The notes beneath the pieces are model-generated. The model did no database searches. It had not been told where the DNA came from and was given only the letters and a program-made list of their open reading frames with translations. The position numbers and the translations under genes were made by a program. Below are positions 1-12,900 of a stretch of 64,000 nt of DNA, one piece after another. The stretch comes from Fallopia convolvulus (Eukaryota > Streptophyta > Magnoliopsida > Caryophyllales > Polygonaceae): assembly GCA_964016875.1 (NCBI GenBank), contig OZ024729.1, positions 20,976,494-21,040,493 on the forward strand, read 5' to 3'. The first letter of the stretch is position 1. Every line of letters begins with the position of its first letter.

Positions 1-2881
1 TTCCCGCTTGGTTTTGGAGAATCTCGTTAAATCCATCCCTCGCTTCCCGCTTGGGGTTGGAGAATCTCGATAAATCCATCCCTCGCTTCCCGCTTGGGGT
101 TGGAGAATCTCGTTAAGTCCAAACCTCGCTTCCCGCTTGGTGTTGGAGAATCTCGTTAAGTCCAAACCTCGCTTCCCGCATGGTGTTGGAGAATCTCGTT
201 AAGTCCAAACCTCGCTTCCCGCTTGGGGTTGGAGAATCTCGTTAAGTCCAAACCTCGCTTCCCGCATGGTGTTGGAGAATCTCGTTAAGTCCATCCCTCG
301 CTTCCCGCTTGGGGTAGGAGAATCTCGATAAATCCATCCCTCGCTCCCCGCTTGGTGTTGGAGAATCTCGTTAAGTCCAAACCTCGCTTCCCGCTTAGTG
401 TTGGAGAATCTCGTTAAGTCCATCTCTCGCTTCCCGCTTGGGGTTGGAGAATCTCGTTAAGTCCAAACCTCGCTTCCCGCTTGGTGTTGGAGAATCTCGT
501 TAAGTCCATCCCTCGCTTCCCGCTTGGGGTTGGAGAATCTCGATAAATCCATCCCTAGCTCCCCGTTTGGGGTTGGAGAATCTCGTTAAGTCCAAACCTC
601 GCTTCCCGCTTGGTGTTGGAGAATCTCGTTAAATCCATCCCTCGCTTCCCGCTTGGGGTTGGAGAATCTCGATAAATCCATCCCTCGCTTCCCGCTTGGG
701 GTTGGAGAATCTTGTTAAGTCCAAACCTCTCTTCCCGCTTGGTTTTGGAGAATCTTGTTAAATCCATCCCTCGCTTCCCGCTTGGGGTTGGAGAATCTCG
801 TTAAGTCCAAACCTCGCTTCCCGCTTGGTTTTGAAGAATCTCGTTAAATCCATCCCTCGCTTCCCGCATGGGGTTGGAGAATCTCGATAAATCCATTCCT
901 CGCTTCCCGCTTGGGGTTGGAGAATCTCGTTAAGTCCAAACCTCGCTTCCCGCTTGGTGTTGGAGAATCTCGTTAAGTCCAAACCTCGCTTCCCGCATGG
1001 TGTTGGAGAATCTCGTTAAGTCCAAACCTCGCTTCCCGCTTGGGGTTGGAGAATCTCGTTAAGTCCATCCCTCGCTTCCCGCATGGTGTTGGAGAATCTC
1101 GTTAAGTCCATCCCTCGCTTCCCGCTTGGGGTTGGAGAATCTCGTTAAGTCCAAACCTCGCTTCCCGGTTGGTGTTGGAGAATCTCGTTAAGTCCAAACC
1201 TCGCTTCCCGGTTGGTGTTGGAGAATCTCGTTAAGTCCAAACCTCGCTTCCCGCATGGTGTTGGAGAATCTCGTTAAGTCCAAACCTCGCTTCCCGCTTG
1301 GTGTTGGAGAATCTCGTTAAGTCCAAACCTCGCTTCCCGCTTGGTGTTGGAGAATCTCGTTAAATCCATCCCTCGCTTCCCGCTTGGGGTTGGAGAATCT
1401 CGATAAATCCATCCCTCGCTTCCCGCTTGGGGTTGGAGAATCTCGTTAAGTCCAAACCTCGCTTCCCGCTTGGTGTTGGAGAATCTCGTTAAGTCCATCC
1501 CTCGCTTCCCGCTTGGGGTTGGAGAATTTCGATAAATCCATCCCTCGCTCTCCGCTTGGGGTTGGAGAATCTCGTTAAGTCCAAACCTCTCTTCCCGCTT
1601 GGTTTTGGAGAATCTCGTTAAATCCATCCCTCGCTTCCCGCTTGGGGTTGGAGAATCTCGATAAATCCATCTCTCGCTCCCCGCTTGGGGTTGGAGAATC
1701 TCGTTAAGTCCAAACCTCGCTTCCCGCTTGGTGTTGGAGAATCTCGTTAAATCCATCCCTCGCTTCCCGCTTGGGGTTGGAGAATCTCGATAAATCCATC
1801 CCTCGCTTCCCGCTTGGGGTTGGAGAATCTCGTTAAGTCCAAACCTCGCTTCCCGCATGGTGTTGGAGAATCTCGTTAAGTCCAAACCTCGCTTCCCGCT
1901 TGGGGTTGGAGAATCTCGTTAAGTCCATCCCTCGCTTCCCGCATGGTGTTGGAGAATCTCGTTAAGTCCATCCCTCGCTTCCCGCTTGGGGTTGGAGAAT
2001 CTCGTTAAGTCCAAACCTCGCTTCCCGGTTGGTGTTGGAGAATCTCGTTAAGTCCAAACCTCGCTTCCCGGTTGGTGTTGGAGAATCTCGTTAAGTCCAA
2101 ACCTCGCTTCCCGCATGGTGTTGGAGAATCTCGTTAAGTCCAAACCTCGCTTCCCGCTTGGTGTTGGAGAATCTCGTTAAGTCCAAACCTCGCTTCCCGC
2201 TTGGTGTTGGAGAATCTCGTTAAATCCATCCCTCGCTTCCCGCTTGGGGTTGGAGAATCTCGATAAATCCATCCCTCGCTTCCCGCTTGGGGTTGGAGAA
2301 TCTCGTTAAGTCCAAACCTCGCTTCCCGCTTGGTGTTGGAGAATCTCGTTAAGTCCATCCCTCGCTTCCCGCTTGGGGTTGGAGAATTTCGATAAATCCA
2401 TCCCTCGCTCTCCGCTTGGGGTTGGAGAATCTCGTTAAGTCCAAACCTCTCTTCCCGCTTGGTTTTGGAGAATCTCGTTAAATCCATCCCTCGCTTCCCG
2501 CTTGGGGTTGGAGAATCTCGATAAATCCATCTCTCGCTCCCCGCTTGGGGTTGGAGAATCTCGTTAAGTCCAAACCTCGCTTCCCGCTTGGTGTTGGAGA
2601 ATCTTGTTAAATCCATCCCTCGCTTCCCGCTTGGGGTTGGAGAATCTCGATAAATCCATCCCTCGCTCTCCGCTTGGGGTTGGAGAATCTCGTTAAGTCA
2701 AAACCTCGCTTCCCGCATGGTGTTGGAGAATCTCGTTAAGTCCATCCCTCGTTTCCCGCTTGGGGTTGGAGAATCTAGTTAAGTCCAAACCTCGCTTCCC
2801 GCTTGGTGTTGGAGAATCTCGTTAAGTCCATCCCTCGCTTCCCGCTTGGGGTTGGAGAATCTCGTTAAGTCTAAACCTCGC
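1..2881. repeat. Family A higher-order unit, 67 monomers (2,881 bp)
   Basis: The window opens at the monomer that, in later units, directly follows the 'gtctaaacc' marker monomer, and the same sequence begins again at 2,882. Similarity at a shift of 2,881 bp holds from base 1 to about 1,855. It contains a 'cttagtg' monomer near 394, the 'cctagctccccgttt' junction near 555 and a doublet of 'cccggttggtg' monomers near 1,166 and 1,209, which I use as family A markers. It is longer than the next units mainly because of an internal 860-bp duplication, described separately. Confidence 0.85.
960..2604. repeat. Internal 860-bp (20-monomer) tandem duplication
   Basis: Bases from about 960 to 1,744 recur at 1,820 to 2,604, a shift of exactly 20 monomers. 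Both copies carry the 'gcatggtg' monomers, the 'cccggttggtg' doublet and the 'aatttcgataaa' plus 'gctctccgc' monomer in the same order. The copies diverge at the left edge (cttggtgt against cttggggt) and at the right edge (atctcg near 1,745 against atcttg near 2,605). No other family A unit in the window has this duplication at this place, so it looks specific to this unit. Confidence 0.8.
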
Positions 2882-5289
2882 TTCCCGCTTGGTTTTGGAG
2901 AATCTCGTTAAATCCATCCCTCGCTTCCCGCTTGGGGTTGGAGAATCTCGATAAATCCATCCCTCGCTTCCCGCTTGGGGTTGGAGAATCTCGTTAAGTC
3001 CAAACCTCGCTTCCCGCTTGGTGTTGGAGAATCTCGTTAAGTCCAAACCTCGCTTCCCGCATGGTGTTGGAGAATCTCGTTAAGTCCAAACCTCGCTTCC
3101 CGCTTGGGGTTGGAGAATCTCGTTAAGTCCAAACCTCGCTTCCCGCATGGTGTTGGAGAATCTCGTTAAGTCCATCCCTCGCTTCCCGCTTGGGGTTGGA
3201 GAATCTCGATAAATCCATCCCTCGCTCCCCGCTTGGTGTTGGAGAATCTCGTTAAGTCCAAACCTCGCTTCCCGCTTAGTGTTGGAGAATCTCGTTAAGT
3301 CCATCTCTCGCTTCCCGCTTGGGGTTGGAGAATCTCGTTAAGTCCAAACCTCGCTTCCCGCTTGGTGTTGGAGAATCTCGTTAAGTCCATCCCTCGCTTC
3401 CCGCTTGGGGTTGGAGAATCTCGATAAATCCATCCCTAGCTCCCCGTTTGGGGTTGGAGAATCTCGTTAAGTCCAAACCTCGCTTCCCGCTTGGTGTTGG
3501 AGAATCTCGTTAAATCCATCCCTCGCTTCCCGCTTGGGGTTGGAGAATCTCGATAAATCCATCCCTCGCTTCCCGCTTGGGGTTGGAGAATCTTGTTAAG
3601 TCCAAACCTCTCTTCCCGCTTGGTTTTGGAGAATCTTGTTAAATCCATCCCTCGCTTCCCGCTTGGGGTTGGAGAATCTCGTTAAGTCCAAACCTCGCTT
3701 CCCGCTTGGTTTTGAAGAATCTCGTTAAATCCATCCCTCGCTTCCCGCATGGGGTTGGAGAATCTCGATAAATCCATTCCTCGCTTCCCGCTTGGGGTTG
3801 GAGAATCTCGTTAAGTCCAAACCTCGCTTCCCGCTTGGTGTTGGAGAATCTCGTTAAGTCCAAACCTCGCTTCCCGCATGGTGTTGGAGAATCTCGTTAA
3901 GTCCAAACCTCGCTTCCCGCTTGGGGTTGGAGAATCTCGTTAAGTCCATCCCTCGCTTCCCGCATGGTGTTGGAGAATCTCGTTAAGTCCATCCCTCGCT
4001 TCCCGCTTGGGGTTGGAGAATCTCGTTAAGTCCAAACCTCGCTTCCCGGTTGGTGTTGGAGAATCTCGTTAAGTCCAAACCTCGCTTCCCGGTTGGTGTT
4101 GGAGAATCTCGTTAAGTCCAAACCTCGCTTCCCGCATGGTGTTGGAGAATCTCGTTAAGTCCAAACCTCGCTTCCCGCTTGGTGTTGGAGAATCTCGTTA
4201 AGTCCAAACCTCGCTTCCCGCTTGGTGTTGGAGAATCTCGTTAAATCCATCCCTCGCTTCCCGCTTGGGGTTGGAGAATCTCGATAAATCCATCCCTCGC
4301 TTCCCGCTTGGGGTTGGAGAATCTCGTTAAGTCCAAACCTCGCTTCCCGCTTGGTGTTGGAGAATCTCGTTAAGTCCATCCCTCGCTTCCCGCTTGGGGT
4401 TGGAGAATTTCGATAAATCCATCCCTCGCTCTCCGCTTGGGGTTGGAGAATCTCGTTAAGTCCAAACCTCTCTTCCCGCTTGGTTTTGGAGAATCTCGTT
4501 AAATCCATCCCTCGCTTCCCGCTTGGGGTTGGAGAATCTCGATAAATCCATCTCTCGCTCCCCGCTTGGGGTTGGAGAATCTCGTTAAGTCCAAACCTCG
4601 CTTCCCGCTTGGTGTTGGAGAATCTCGTTAAATCCATCCCTCGCTTCCCGCTTGGGGTTGGAGAATCTCGATAAATCCATCCCTCGCTTCCCGCTTGGGG
4701 TTGGAGAATCTCGTTAAGTCCAAACCTCGCTTCCCGCTTGGTGTTGGAGAATCTCGTTAAGTCCATCCCTCGCTTCCCGCTTGGGGTTGGAGAATTTCGA
4801 TAAATCCATCCCTCGCTCTCCGCTTGGGGTTGGAGAATCTCGTTAAGTCCAAACCTCTCTTCCCGCTTGGTTTTGGAGAATCTCGTTAAATCCATCCCTC
4901 GCTTCCCGCTTGGGGTTGGAGAATCTCGATAAATCCATCTCTCGCTCCCCGCTTGGGGTTGGAGAATCTCGTTAAGTCCAAACCTCGCTTCCCGCTTGGT
5001 GTTGGAGAATCTTGTTAAATCCATCCCTCGCTTCCCGCTTGGGGTTGGAGAATCTCGATAAATCCATCCCTCGCTCTCCGCTTGGGGTTGGAGAATCTCG
5101 TTAAGTCCAAACCTCGCTTCCCGCATGGTGTTGGAGAATCTCGTTAAGTCCATCCCTCGTTTCCCGCTTGGGGTTGGAGAATCTCGTTAAGTCCAAACCT
5201 CGCTTCCCGCTTGGTGTTGGAGAATCTCGTTAAGTCCATCCCTCGCTTCCCGCTTGGGGTTGGAGAATCTCGTTAAGTCTAAACCTCGC
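2882..5289. repeat. Family A higher-order unit, 56 monomers (2,408 bp)
   Basis: This unit starts right after a 'gtctaaacctcgc' marker and ends at the next one. Its first 1.85 kb matches the preceding unit at a shift of 2,881 bp. Its distal part holds two tandem copies of a 387-bp nonamer (about 4,155-5,153), and this accounts for the 387 bp by which it exceeds the 2,021-bp base unit seen near 54-56 kb. Confidence 0.88.
4155..5153 (-). other. Satellite-encoded open frame of 332 codons, not called as a gene
   Basis: This is an open minus-strand frame made entirely of satellite. It encodes a 43-residue periodic peptide: each period begins MDLTRFSNTKREARFGLNEI and also contains ILQPQAGSE, IYRDSPTP and SGKRG. 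Residue changes (SNTKREARF or SKTKREERF; AGSERW, AESEGW or AGSEGW) show a second period of 129 residues, which is the 387-bp nonamer. The peptide is hydrophilic, with no membrane segment, signal peptide or recognised domain. The frame is open because 129 bp is exactly 43 codons and the monomer in the critical phase has gataaa in place of gttaaa, removing a TAA. Any trimer with one such monomer opens one frame automatically. No promoter, splice signal or non-repeat coding exon is visible. I regard it as a by-product; transcription cannot be excluded from sequence alone. Confidence 0.25.
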
Positions 5290-7912
5290 TTCCCGCTTGG
5301 TTTTGGAGAATCTCGTTAAATCCATCCCTCGCTTCCCGCTTGGGGTTGGAGAGTCTCGATAAATCCATCCCTCGCTTCCCGCTTGGGGTTGGAGAATCTC
5401 GTTAAGTCCAAACCTCGCTTCCCGCTTGGTGTTGGAGAATCTCGTTAAGTCCAAACCTCGCTTCCCGCATGGTGTTGGAGAATCTCGTTAAGTCCAAACC
5501 TCGCTTCCCGCTTGGGGTTGGAGAATCTCGTTAAGTCCAAACCTCGCTTCCCGCATGGTGTTGGAGAATCTCGTTAAGTCCATCCCTCGCTTCCCGCTTG
5601 GGGTTGGAGAATCTCGATAAATCCATCCCTCGCTCCCCGCTTGGTGTTGGAGAATCTCGTTAAGTCCAAACCTCGCTTCCCGCTTAGTGTTGGAGAATCT
5701 CGTTAAGTCCATCTCTCGCTTCCCGCTTGGGGTTGGAGAATCTCGTTAAGTCCAAACCTCGCTTCCCGCTTGGTGTTGGAGAATCTCGTTAAGTCCATCC
5801 CTCGCTTCCCGCTTGGGGTTGGAGAATCTCGATAAATCCATCCCTAGCTCCCCGTTTGGGGTTGGAGAATCTCGTTAAGTCCAAACCTCGCTTCCCGCTT
5901 GGTGTTGGAGAATCTCGTTAAATCCATCCCTCGCTTCCCGCTTGGGGTTGGAGAATCTCGATAAATCCATCCCTCGCTTCCCGCTTGGGGTTGGAGAATC
6001 TCGTTAAGTCCAAACCTCGCTTCCCGCTTGGTGTTGGAGAATCTCGTTAAGTCCAAACCTCGCTTCCCGCATGGTGTTGGAGAATCTCGTTAAGTCCAAA
6101 CCTCGCTTCCCGCTTGGGGTTGGAGAATCTCGTTAAGTCCATCCCTCGCTTCCCGCATGGTGTTGGAGAATCTCGTTAAGTCCATCCCTCGCTTCCCGCT
6201 TGGGGTTGGAGAATCTCGTTAAGTCCATCCCTCGCTTCCCGCTTGGGGTTGGAGAATCTCGATAAATCCATCCCTAGCTCCCCGTTTGGGGTTGGAGAAT
6301 CTCGTTAAGTCCAAACCTCGCTTCCCGCTTGGTTTTGAAGAATCTCGTTAAATCCATCCCTCGCTTCCCGCTTGGGGTTGGAGAATCTCGATAAATCCAT
6401 TCCTCGCTTCCCGCTTGGGGTTGGAGAATCTCGTTAAGTCCAAACCTCGCTTCCCGCTTGGTGTTGGAGAATCTCGTTAAGTCCAAACCTCGCTTCCCGC
6501 ATGGTGTTGGAGAATCTCGTTAAGTCCAAACCTCGCTTCCCGCTTGGGGTTGGAGAATCTCGTTAAGTCCATCCCTCGCTTCCCGCATGGTGTTGGAGAA
6601 TCTCGTTAAGTCCATCCCTCGCTTCCCGCTTGGGGTTGGAGAATCTCGTTAAGTCCAAACCTCGCTTCCCGGTTGGTGTTGGAGAATCTCGTTAAGTCCA
6701 AACCTCGCTTCCCGGTTGGTGTTGGAGAATCTCGTTAAGTCCAAACCTCGCTTCCCGCATGGTGTTGGAGAATCTCGTTAAGTCCAAACCTCGCTTCCCG
6801 CTTGGTGTTGGAGAATCTCGTTAAGTCCAAACCTCGCTTCCCGCTTGGTGTTGGAGAATCTCGTTAAATCCATCCCTCGCTTCCCGCTTGGGGTTGGAGA
6901 ATCTCGATAAATCCATCCCTCGCTTCCCGCTTGGGGTTGGAGAATCTCGTTAAGTCCAAACCTCGCTTCCCGCTTGGTGTTGGAGAATCTCGTTAACTCC
7001 ATCCCTCGCTTCCCGCTTGGGGTTGGAGAATTTCGATAAATCCATCCCTCGCTCTCCGCTTGGGGTTGGAGAATCTCGTTAAGTCCAAACCTCTCTTCCC
7101 GCTTGGTTTTGGAGAATCTCGTTAAATCCATCCCTCGCTTCCCGCTTGGGGTTGGAGAATCTCGATAAATCCATCTCTCGCTCCCCGCTTGGGGTTGGAG
7201 AATCTCGTTAAGTCCAAACCTCGCTTCCCGCTTGGTGTTGGAGAATCTCGTTAAATCCATCCCTCGCTTCCCGCTTGGGGTTGGAGAATCTCGATAAATC
7301 CATCCCTCGCTTCCCGCTTGGGGTTGGAGAATCTCGTTAAGTCCAAACCTCGCTTCCCGCTTGGTGTTGGAGAATCTCGTTAAGTCCATCCCTCGCTTCC
7401 CGCTTGGGGTTGGAGAATTTCGATAAATCCATCCCTCGCTCTCCGCTTGGGGTTGGAGAATCTCGTTAAGTCCAAACCTCTCTTCCCGCTTGGTTTTGGA
7501 GAATCTCGTTAAATCCATCCCTCGCTTCCCGCTTGGGGTTGGAGAATCTCGATAAATCCATCTCTCGCTCCCCGCTTGGGGTTGGAGAATCTCGTTAAGT
7601 CCAAACCTCGCTTCCCGCTTGGTGTTGGAGAATCTTGTTAAATCCATCCCTCGCTTCCCGCTTGGGGTTGGAGAATCTCGATAAATCCATCCCTCGCTCT
7701 CCGCTTGGGGTTGGAGAATCTCGTTAAGTCCAAACCTCGCTTCCCGCATGGTGTTGGAGAATCTCGTTAAGTCCATCCCTCGTTTCCCGCTTGGGGTTGG
7801 AGAATCTCGTTAAGTCCAAACCTCGCTTCCCGCTTGGTGTTGGAGAATCTCGTTAAGTCCATCCCTCGCTTCCCGCTTGGGGTTGGAGAATCTCGTTAAG
7901 TCTAAACCTCGC
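5290..7912. repeat. Family A higher-order unit, 61 monomers (2,623 bp)
   Basis: This unit is bounded by 'gtctaaacctcgc' markers just before 5,290 and 7,913. It follows the previous unit at a 2,408-bp shift but has a net gain of five monomers. The 'cctagctccccgttt' junction occurs twice here (near 5,845 and 6,275), where neighbouring units have it once. The extra material includes an additional 'gcatggtg' pair. The duplicated 387-bp nonamer is retained at about 6,778-7,776. Confidence 0.87.
6778..7776 (-). other. Satellite-encoded open frame of 332 codons (copy of the 4,155-5,153 frame)
   Basis: This has the same structure and length as the frame at 4,155-5,153, with a D-to-E change at the start of one internal repeat (MELTRF). 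The same arithmetic explains it, and I do not call it a gene. Confidence 0.2.
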
Positions 7913-9976
7913 TTCCCGCTTGGTTTTGGAGAATCTCGTTAAATCCATCCCTCGCTTCCCGCTTGGGGTTGGAGAGTCTCGATAAATCCATCCCTCGCTT
8001 CCCGCTTGGGGTTGGAGAATCTCGTTAAGTCCAAACCTCGCTTCCCGCTTGGTGTTGGAGAATCTCGTTAAGTCCAAACCTCGCTTCCCGCATGGTGTTG
8101 GAGAATCTCGTTAAGTCCAAACCTCGCTTCCCGCTTGGGGTTGGAGAATCTCGTTAAGTCCAAACCTCGCTTCCCGCATGGTGTTGGAGAATCTCGTTAA
8201 GTCCATCCCTCGCTTCCCGCTTGGGGTTGGAGAATCTCGATAAATCCATCCCTCGCTCCCCGCTTGGTGTTGGAGAATCTCGTTAAGTCCAAACCTCGCT
8301 TCCCGCTTAGTGTTGGAGAATCTCGTTAAGTCCATCTCTCGCTTCCCGCTTGGGGTTGGAGAATCTCGTTAAGTCCAAACCTCGCTTCCCGCTTGGTGTT
8401 GGAGAATCTCGTTAAGTCCATCCCTCGCTTCCCGCTTGGGGTTGGAGAATCTCGATAAATCCATCCCTAGCTCCCCGTTTGGGGTTGGAGAATCTCGTTA
8501 AGTCCAAACCTCGCTTCCCGCTTGGTGTTGGAGAATCTCGTTAAATCCATCCCTCGCTTCCCGCTTGGGGTTGGAGAATCTCGATAAATCCATCCCTCGC
8601 TTCCCGCTTGGGGTTGGAGAATCTTGTTAAGTCCAAACCTCTCTTCCCGCTTGGTTTTGGAGAATCTTGTTAAATCCATCCCTCGCTTCCCGCTTGGGGT
8701 TGGAGAATCTCGTTAAGTCCAAACCTCGCTTCCCGCTTGGTTTTGAAGAATCTCGTTAAATCCATCCCTCGCTTCCCGCTTGGGGTTGGAGAATCTCGAT
8801 AAATCCATTCCTCGCTTCCCGCTTGGGGTTGGAGAATCTCGTTAAGTCCAAACCTCGCTTCCCGCTTGGTGTTGGAGAATCTCGTTAAGTCCAAACCTCG
8901 CTTCCCGCATGGTGTTGGAGAATCTCGTTAAGTCCAAACCTCGCTTCCCGCTTGGGGTTGGAGAATCTCGTTAAGTCCATCCCTCGCTTCCCGCATGGTG
9001 TTGGAGAATCTCGTTAAGTCCATCCCTCGCTTCCCGCTTGGGGTTGGAGAATCTCGTTAAGTCCAAACCTCGCTTCCCGGTTGGTGTTGGAGAATCTCGT
9101 TAAGTCCAAACCTCGCTTTCCGGTTGGTGTTGGAGAATCTCGTTAAGTCCAAACCTCGCTTCCCGCATGGTGTTGGAGAATCTCGTTAAGTCCAAACCTC
9201 GCTTCCCGCTTGGTGTTGGAGAATCTCGTTAAGTCCAAACCTCGCTTCCCGCTTGGTGTTGGAGAATCTCGTTAAATCCATCCCTCGCTTCCCGCTTGGG
9301 GTTGGAGAATCTCGATAAATCCATCCCTCGCTTCCCGCTTGGGGTTGGAGAATCTCGTTAAGTCCAAACCTCGCTTCCCGCTTGGTGTTGGAGAATCTCG
9401 TTAAATCCATCCCTCGCTTCCCGCTTGGGGTTGGAGAATCTCGATAAATCCATCCCTCGCTTCCCGCTTGGGGTTGGAGAATTTCGATAAATCCATCCCT
9501 CGCTCTCCGCTTGGGGTTGGAGAATCTCGTTAAGTCCAAACCTCTCTTCCCGCTTGGTTTTGGAGAATCTCGTTAAATCCATCCCTCGCTTCCCGCTTGG
9601 GGTTGGAGAATCTCGATAAATCCATCTCTCGCTCCCCGCTTGGGGTTGGAGAATCTCGTTAAGTCCAAACCTCGCTTCCCGCTTGGTGTTGGAGAATCTT
9701 GTTAAATCCATCCCTCGCTTCCCGCTTGGGGTTGGAGAATCTCGATAAATCCATCCCTCGCTCTCCGCTTGGGGTTGGAGAATCTCGTTAAGTCAAAACC
9801 TCGCTTCCCGCATGGTGTTGGAGAATCTCGTTAAGTCCATCCCTCGTTTCCCGCTTGGGGTTGGAGAATCTCGTTAAGTCCAAACCTCGCTTCCCGCTTG
9901 GTGTTGGAGAATCTCGTTAAGTCCATCCCTCGCTTCCCGCTTGGGGTTGGAGAATCTCGTTAAGTCTAAACCTCGC
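7913..9976. repeat. Family A higher-order unit, 48 monomers (2,064 bp)
   Basis: This unit is bounded by 'gtctaaacctcgc' markers. It matches the preceding units through the 'cttagtg', 'cctagctccccgttt', 'gttttgaag' and 'cccggttggtg' doublet markers. It is then rearranged in the nonamer region near 9,350-9,500: an 'aatttcgataaa' monomer follows a trimer out of the usual order, so the long minus-strand frame is broken into two overlapping frames. This unit is the closest match in the left family A block to the one at 53.9-55.9 kb. Confidence 0.85.
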
Positions 9977-12900
9977 TTCCCGCTTGGTTTTGGAGAATCT
10001 CGTTAAATCCATCCCTCGCTTCCCGCTTGGGGTTGGAGAATCTCGATAAATCCATCCCTCGCTTCCCGCTTGGGGTTGGAGAATCTCGTTAAGTCCAAAC
10101 CTCGCTTCCCGCTTGGTGTTGGAGAATCTCGTTAAGTCCAAACCTCGCTTCCCGCATGGTGTTGGAGAATCTCGTTAAGTCCAAACCTCGCTTCCCGCTT
10201 GGGGTTGGAGAATCTCGTTAAGTCCAAACCTCGCTTCCCGCATGGTGTTGGAGAATCTCGTTAAGTCCATCCCTCGCTTCCCGCTTGGGGTTGGAGAATC
10301 TCGATAAATCCATCCCTCGCTCCCCGCTTGGTGTTGGAGAATCTCGTTAAGTCCAAACCTCGCTTCCCGCTTCGTGTTGGAGAATCTCGTTAAGTCCATC
10401 TCTCGCTTCCCGCTTGGGGTTGGAGAATCTCGTTAAGTCCAAACCTCGCTTCCCGCTTGGTGTTGGAGAATCTCGTTAAGTCCATCCCTCGCTTCCCGCT
10501 TGGGGTTGGAGAATCTCGATAAATCCATCCCTAGCTCCCCGTTTGGGGTTGGAGAATCTCGTTAAGTCCAAACCTCGCTTCCCGCTTGGTGTTGGAGAAT
10601 CTCGTTAAATCCATCCCTCGCTTCCCGCTTGGGGTTGGAGAATCTCGATAAATCCATCCCTCGCTTCCCGCTTGGGGTTGGAGAATCTTGTTAAGTCCAA
10701 ACCTCTCTTCCCGCTTGGTTTTGGAGAATCTTGTTAAATCCATCCCTCGCTTCCCGCTTGGGGTTGGAGAATCTCGTTAAGTCCAAACCTCGCTTCCCGC
10801 TTGGTTTTGAAGAATCTCGTTAAATCCATCCCTCGCTTCCCGCTTGGGGTTGGAGAATCTCGATAAATCCATTCCTCGCTTCCCGCTTGGGGTTGGATAA
10901 TCTCGTTAAGTCCAAACCTCGCTTCCCGCTTGGTGTTGGAGAATCTCGTTAAGTCCAAACCTCGCTTCCCGCATGGTGTTGGAGAATCTCGTTAAGTCCA
11001 AACCTCGCTTCCCGCTTGGGGTTGGAGAATCTCGTTAAGTCCATCCCTCGCTTCCCGCATGGTGTTGGAGAATCTCGTTAAGTCCATCCCTCGCTTCCCG
11101 CTTGGGGTTGGAGAATCTCGTTAAGTCCAAACCTCGCTTCCCGGTTGGTGTTGGAGAATCTCGTTAAGTCCAAACCTCGCTTCCCGCATGGTGTTGGAGA
11201 ATCTCGTTAAGTCCAAACCTCGCTTTCCGCTTGGTGTTGGAGAATCTCGTTAAGTCCAAACCTCGCTTCCCGCTTGGTGTTGGAGAATCTCGTTAAATCC
11301 ATCCCTCGCTTCCCGCTTGGGGTTGGAGAATCTCGATAAATCCATCCCTCGCTTCCCGCTTGGGGTTGGAGAATCTCGTTAAGTCCAAACCTCGCTTCCC
11401 GCTTGGTGTTGGAGAATCTCGTTAAGTCCATCCCTCGCTTCCCGCTTGGGGTTGGAGAATTTCGATAAATCCATCCCTCGCTCTCCGCTTGGGGTTGGAG
11501 AATCTCGTTAAGTCCAAACCTCTCTTCCCGCTTGGTTTTGAAGAATCTCGTTAAATCCATCCCTCGCTTCCCGCTTGGGGTTGGAGAATCTCGATAAATC
11601 CATCTCTCGCTCCCCGCTTGGGGTTGGAGAATCTCGTTAAGTCCAAACCTCGCTTCCCGCTTGGTGTTGGAGAATCTCGTTAAATCCATCCCTCGCTTCC
11701 CGCTTGGGGTTGGAGAATCTCGATAAATCCATCCCTCGCTTCCCGCTTGGGGTTGGAGAATCTCGTTAAGTCCAAACCTCGCTTCCCGCTTGGTGTTGGA
11801 GAATCTCGTTAAGTCCATCCCTCGCTTCCCGCTTGGGGTTGGAGAATTTCGATAAATCCATCCCTCGCTCTCCGCTTGGGGTTGGAGAATCTCGTTAAGT
11901 CCAAACCTCTCTTCCCGCTTGGTTTTGGAGAATCTCGTTAAATCCATCCCTCGCTTCCCGCTTGGGGTTGGAGAATCTCGATAAATCCATCTCTCGCTCC
12001 CCGCTTGGGGTTGGAGAATCTCGTTAAGTCCAAACCTCGCTTCCCGCTTGGTGTTGGAGAATCTTGTTAAATCCATCCCTCGCTTCCCGCTTGGGGTTGG
12101 AGAATCTCGATAAATCCATCCCTCGCTCTCCGCTTGGGGTTGGAGAATCTCGTTAAGTCCAAACCTCGCTTCCCGCATGGTGTTGGAGAATCTCGTTAAG
12201 TCCATCCCTCGTTTCCCGCTTGGGGTTGGAGAATATCGTTAAGTCCAAACCTCGCTTCCCGCTTGGTGTTGGAGAATCTCGTTAAGTCCATCCCTCGCTT
12301 CCCGCTTGGGGTTGGAGAATCTCGATAAATCCATCTCTCGCTCCCCGCTTGGGGTTGGAGAATCTCGTTAAGTCCAAACCTCGCTTCCCGCTTGGTGTTG
12401 GAGAATCTTGTTAAATCCATCCCTCGCTTCCCGCTTGGGGTTGGAGAATCTCGATAAATCCATCCCTAGCTCCCCGTTTGGGGTTGGAGAATCTCGTTAA
12501 GTCCAAACCTCGCTTCCCGCTTGGTGTTGGAGAATCTCGTTAAATCCATCCCTCGCTTCCCGCTTGGGGTTGGAGAATCTCGATAAATCCATCCCTCGCT
12601 TCCCGCTTGGGGTTGGAGAATCTTGTTAAGTCCAAACCTCTCTTCCCGCTTGGTTTTGGAGAATCTTGTTAAATCCATCCCTCGCTTCCCGCTTGGGGTT
12701 GGAGAATCTCGTTAAGTCCAAACCTCGCTTCCCGCTTGGTTTTGAAGAATCTCGTTAAATCCATCCCTCGCTTCCCGCTTGGGGTTGGAGAATCTCGATA
12801 AATCCATTCCTCGCTTCCCGCTTGGGGTTGGAGAATCTCGTTAAGTCCAAACCTCGCTTCCCGCTTGGTGTTGGAGAATCTCGTTAAGTCCAAACCTCGC

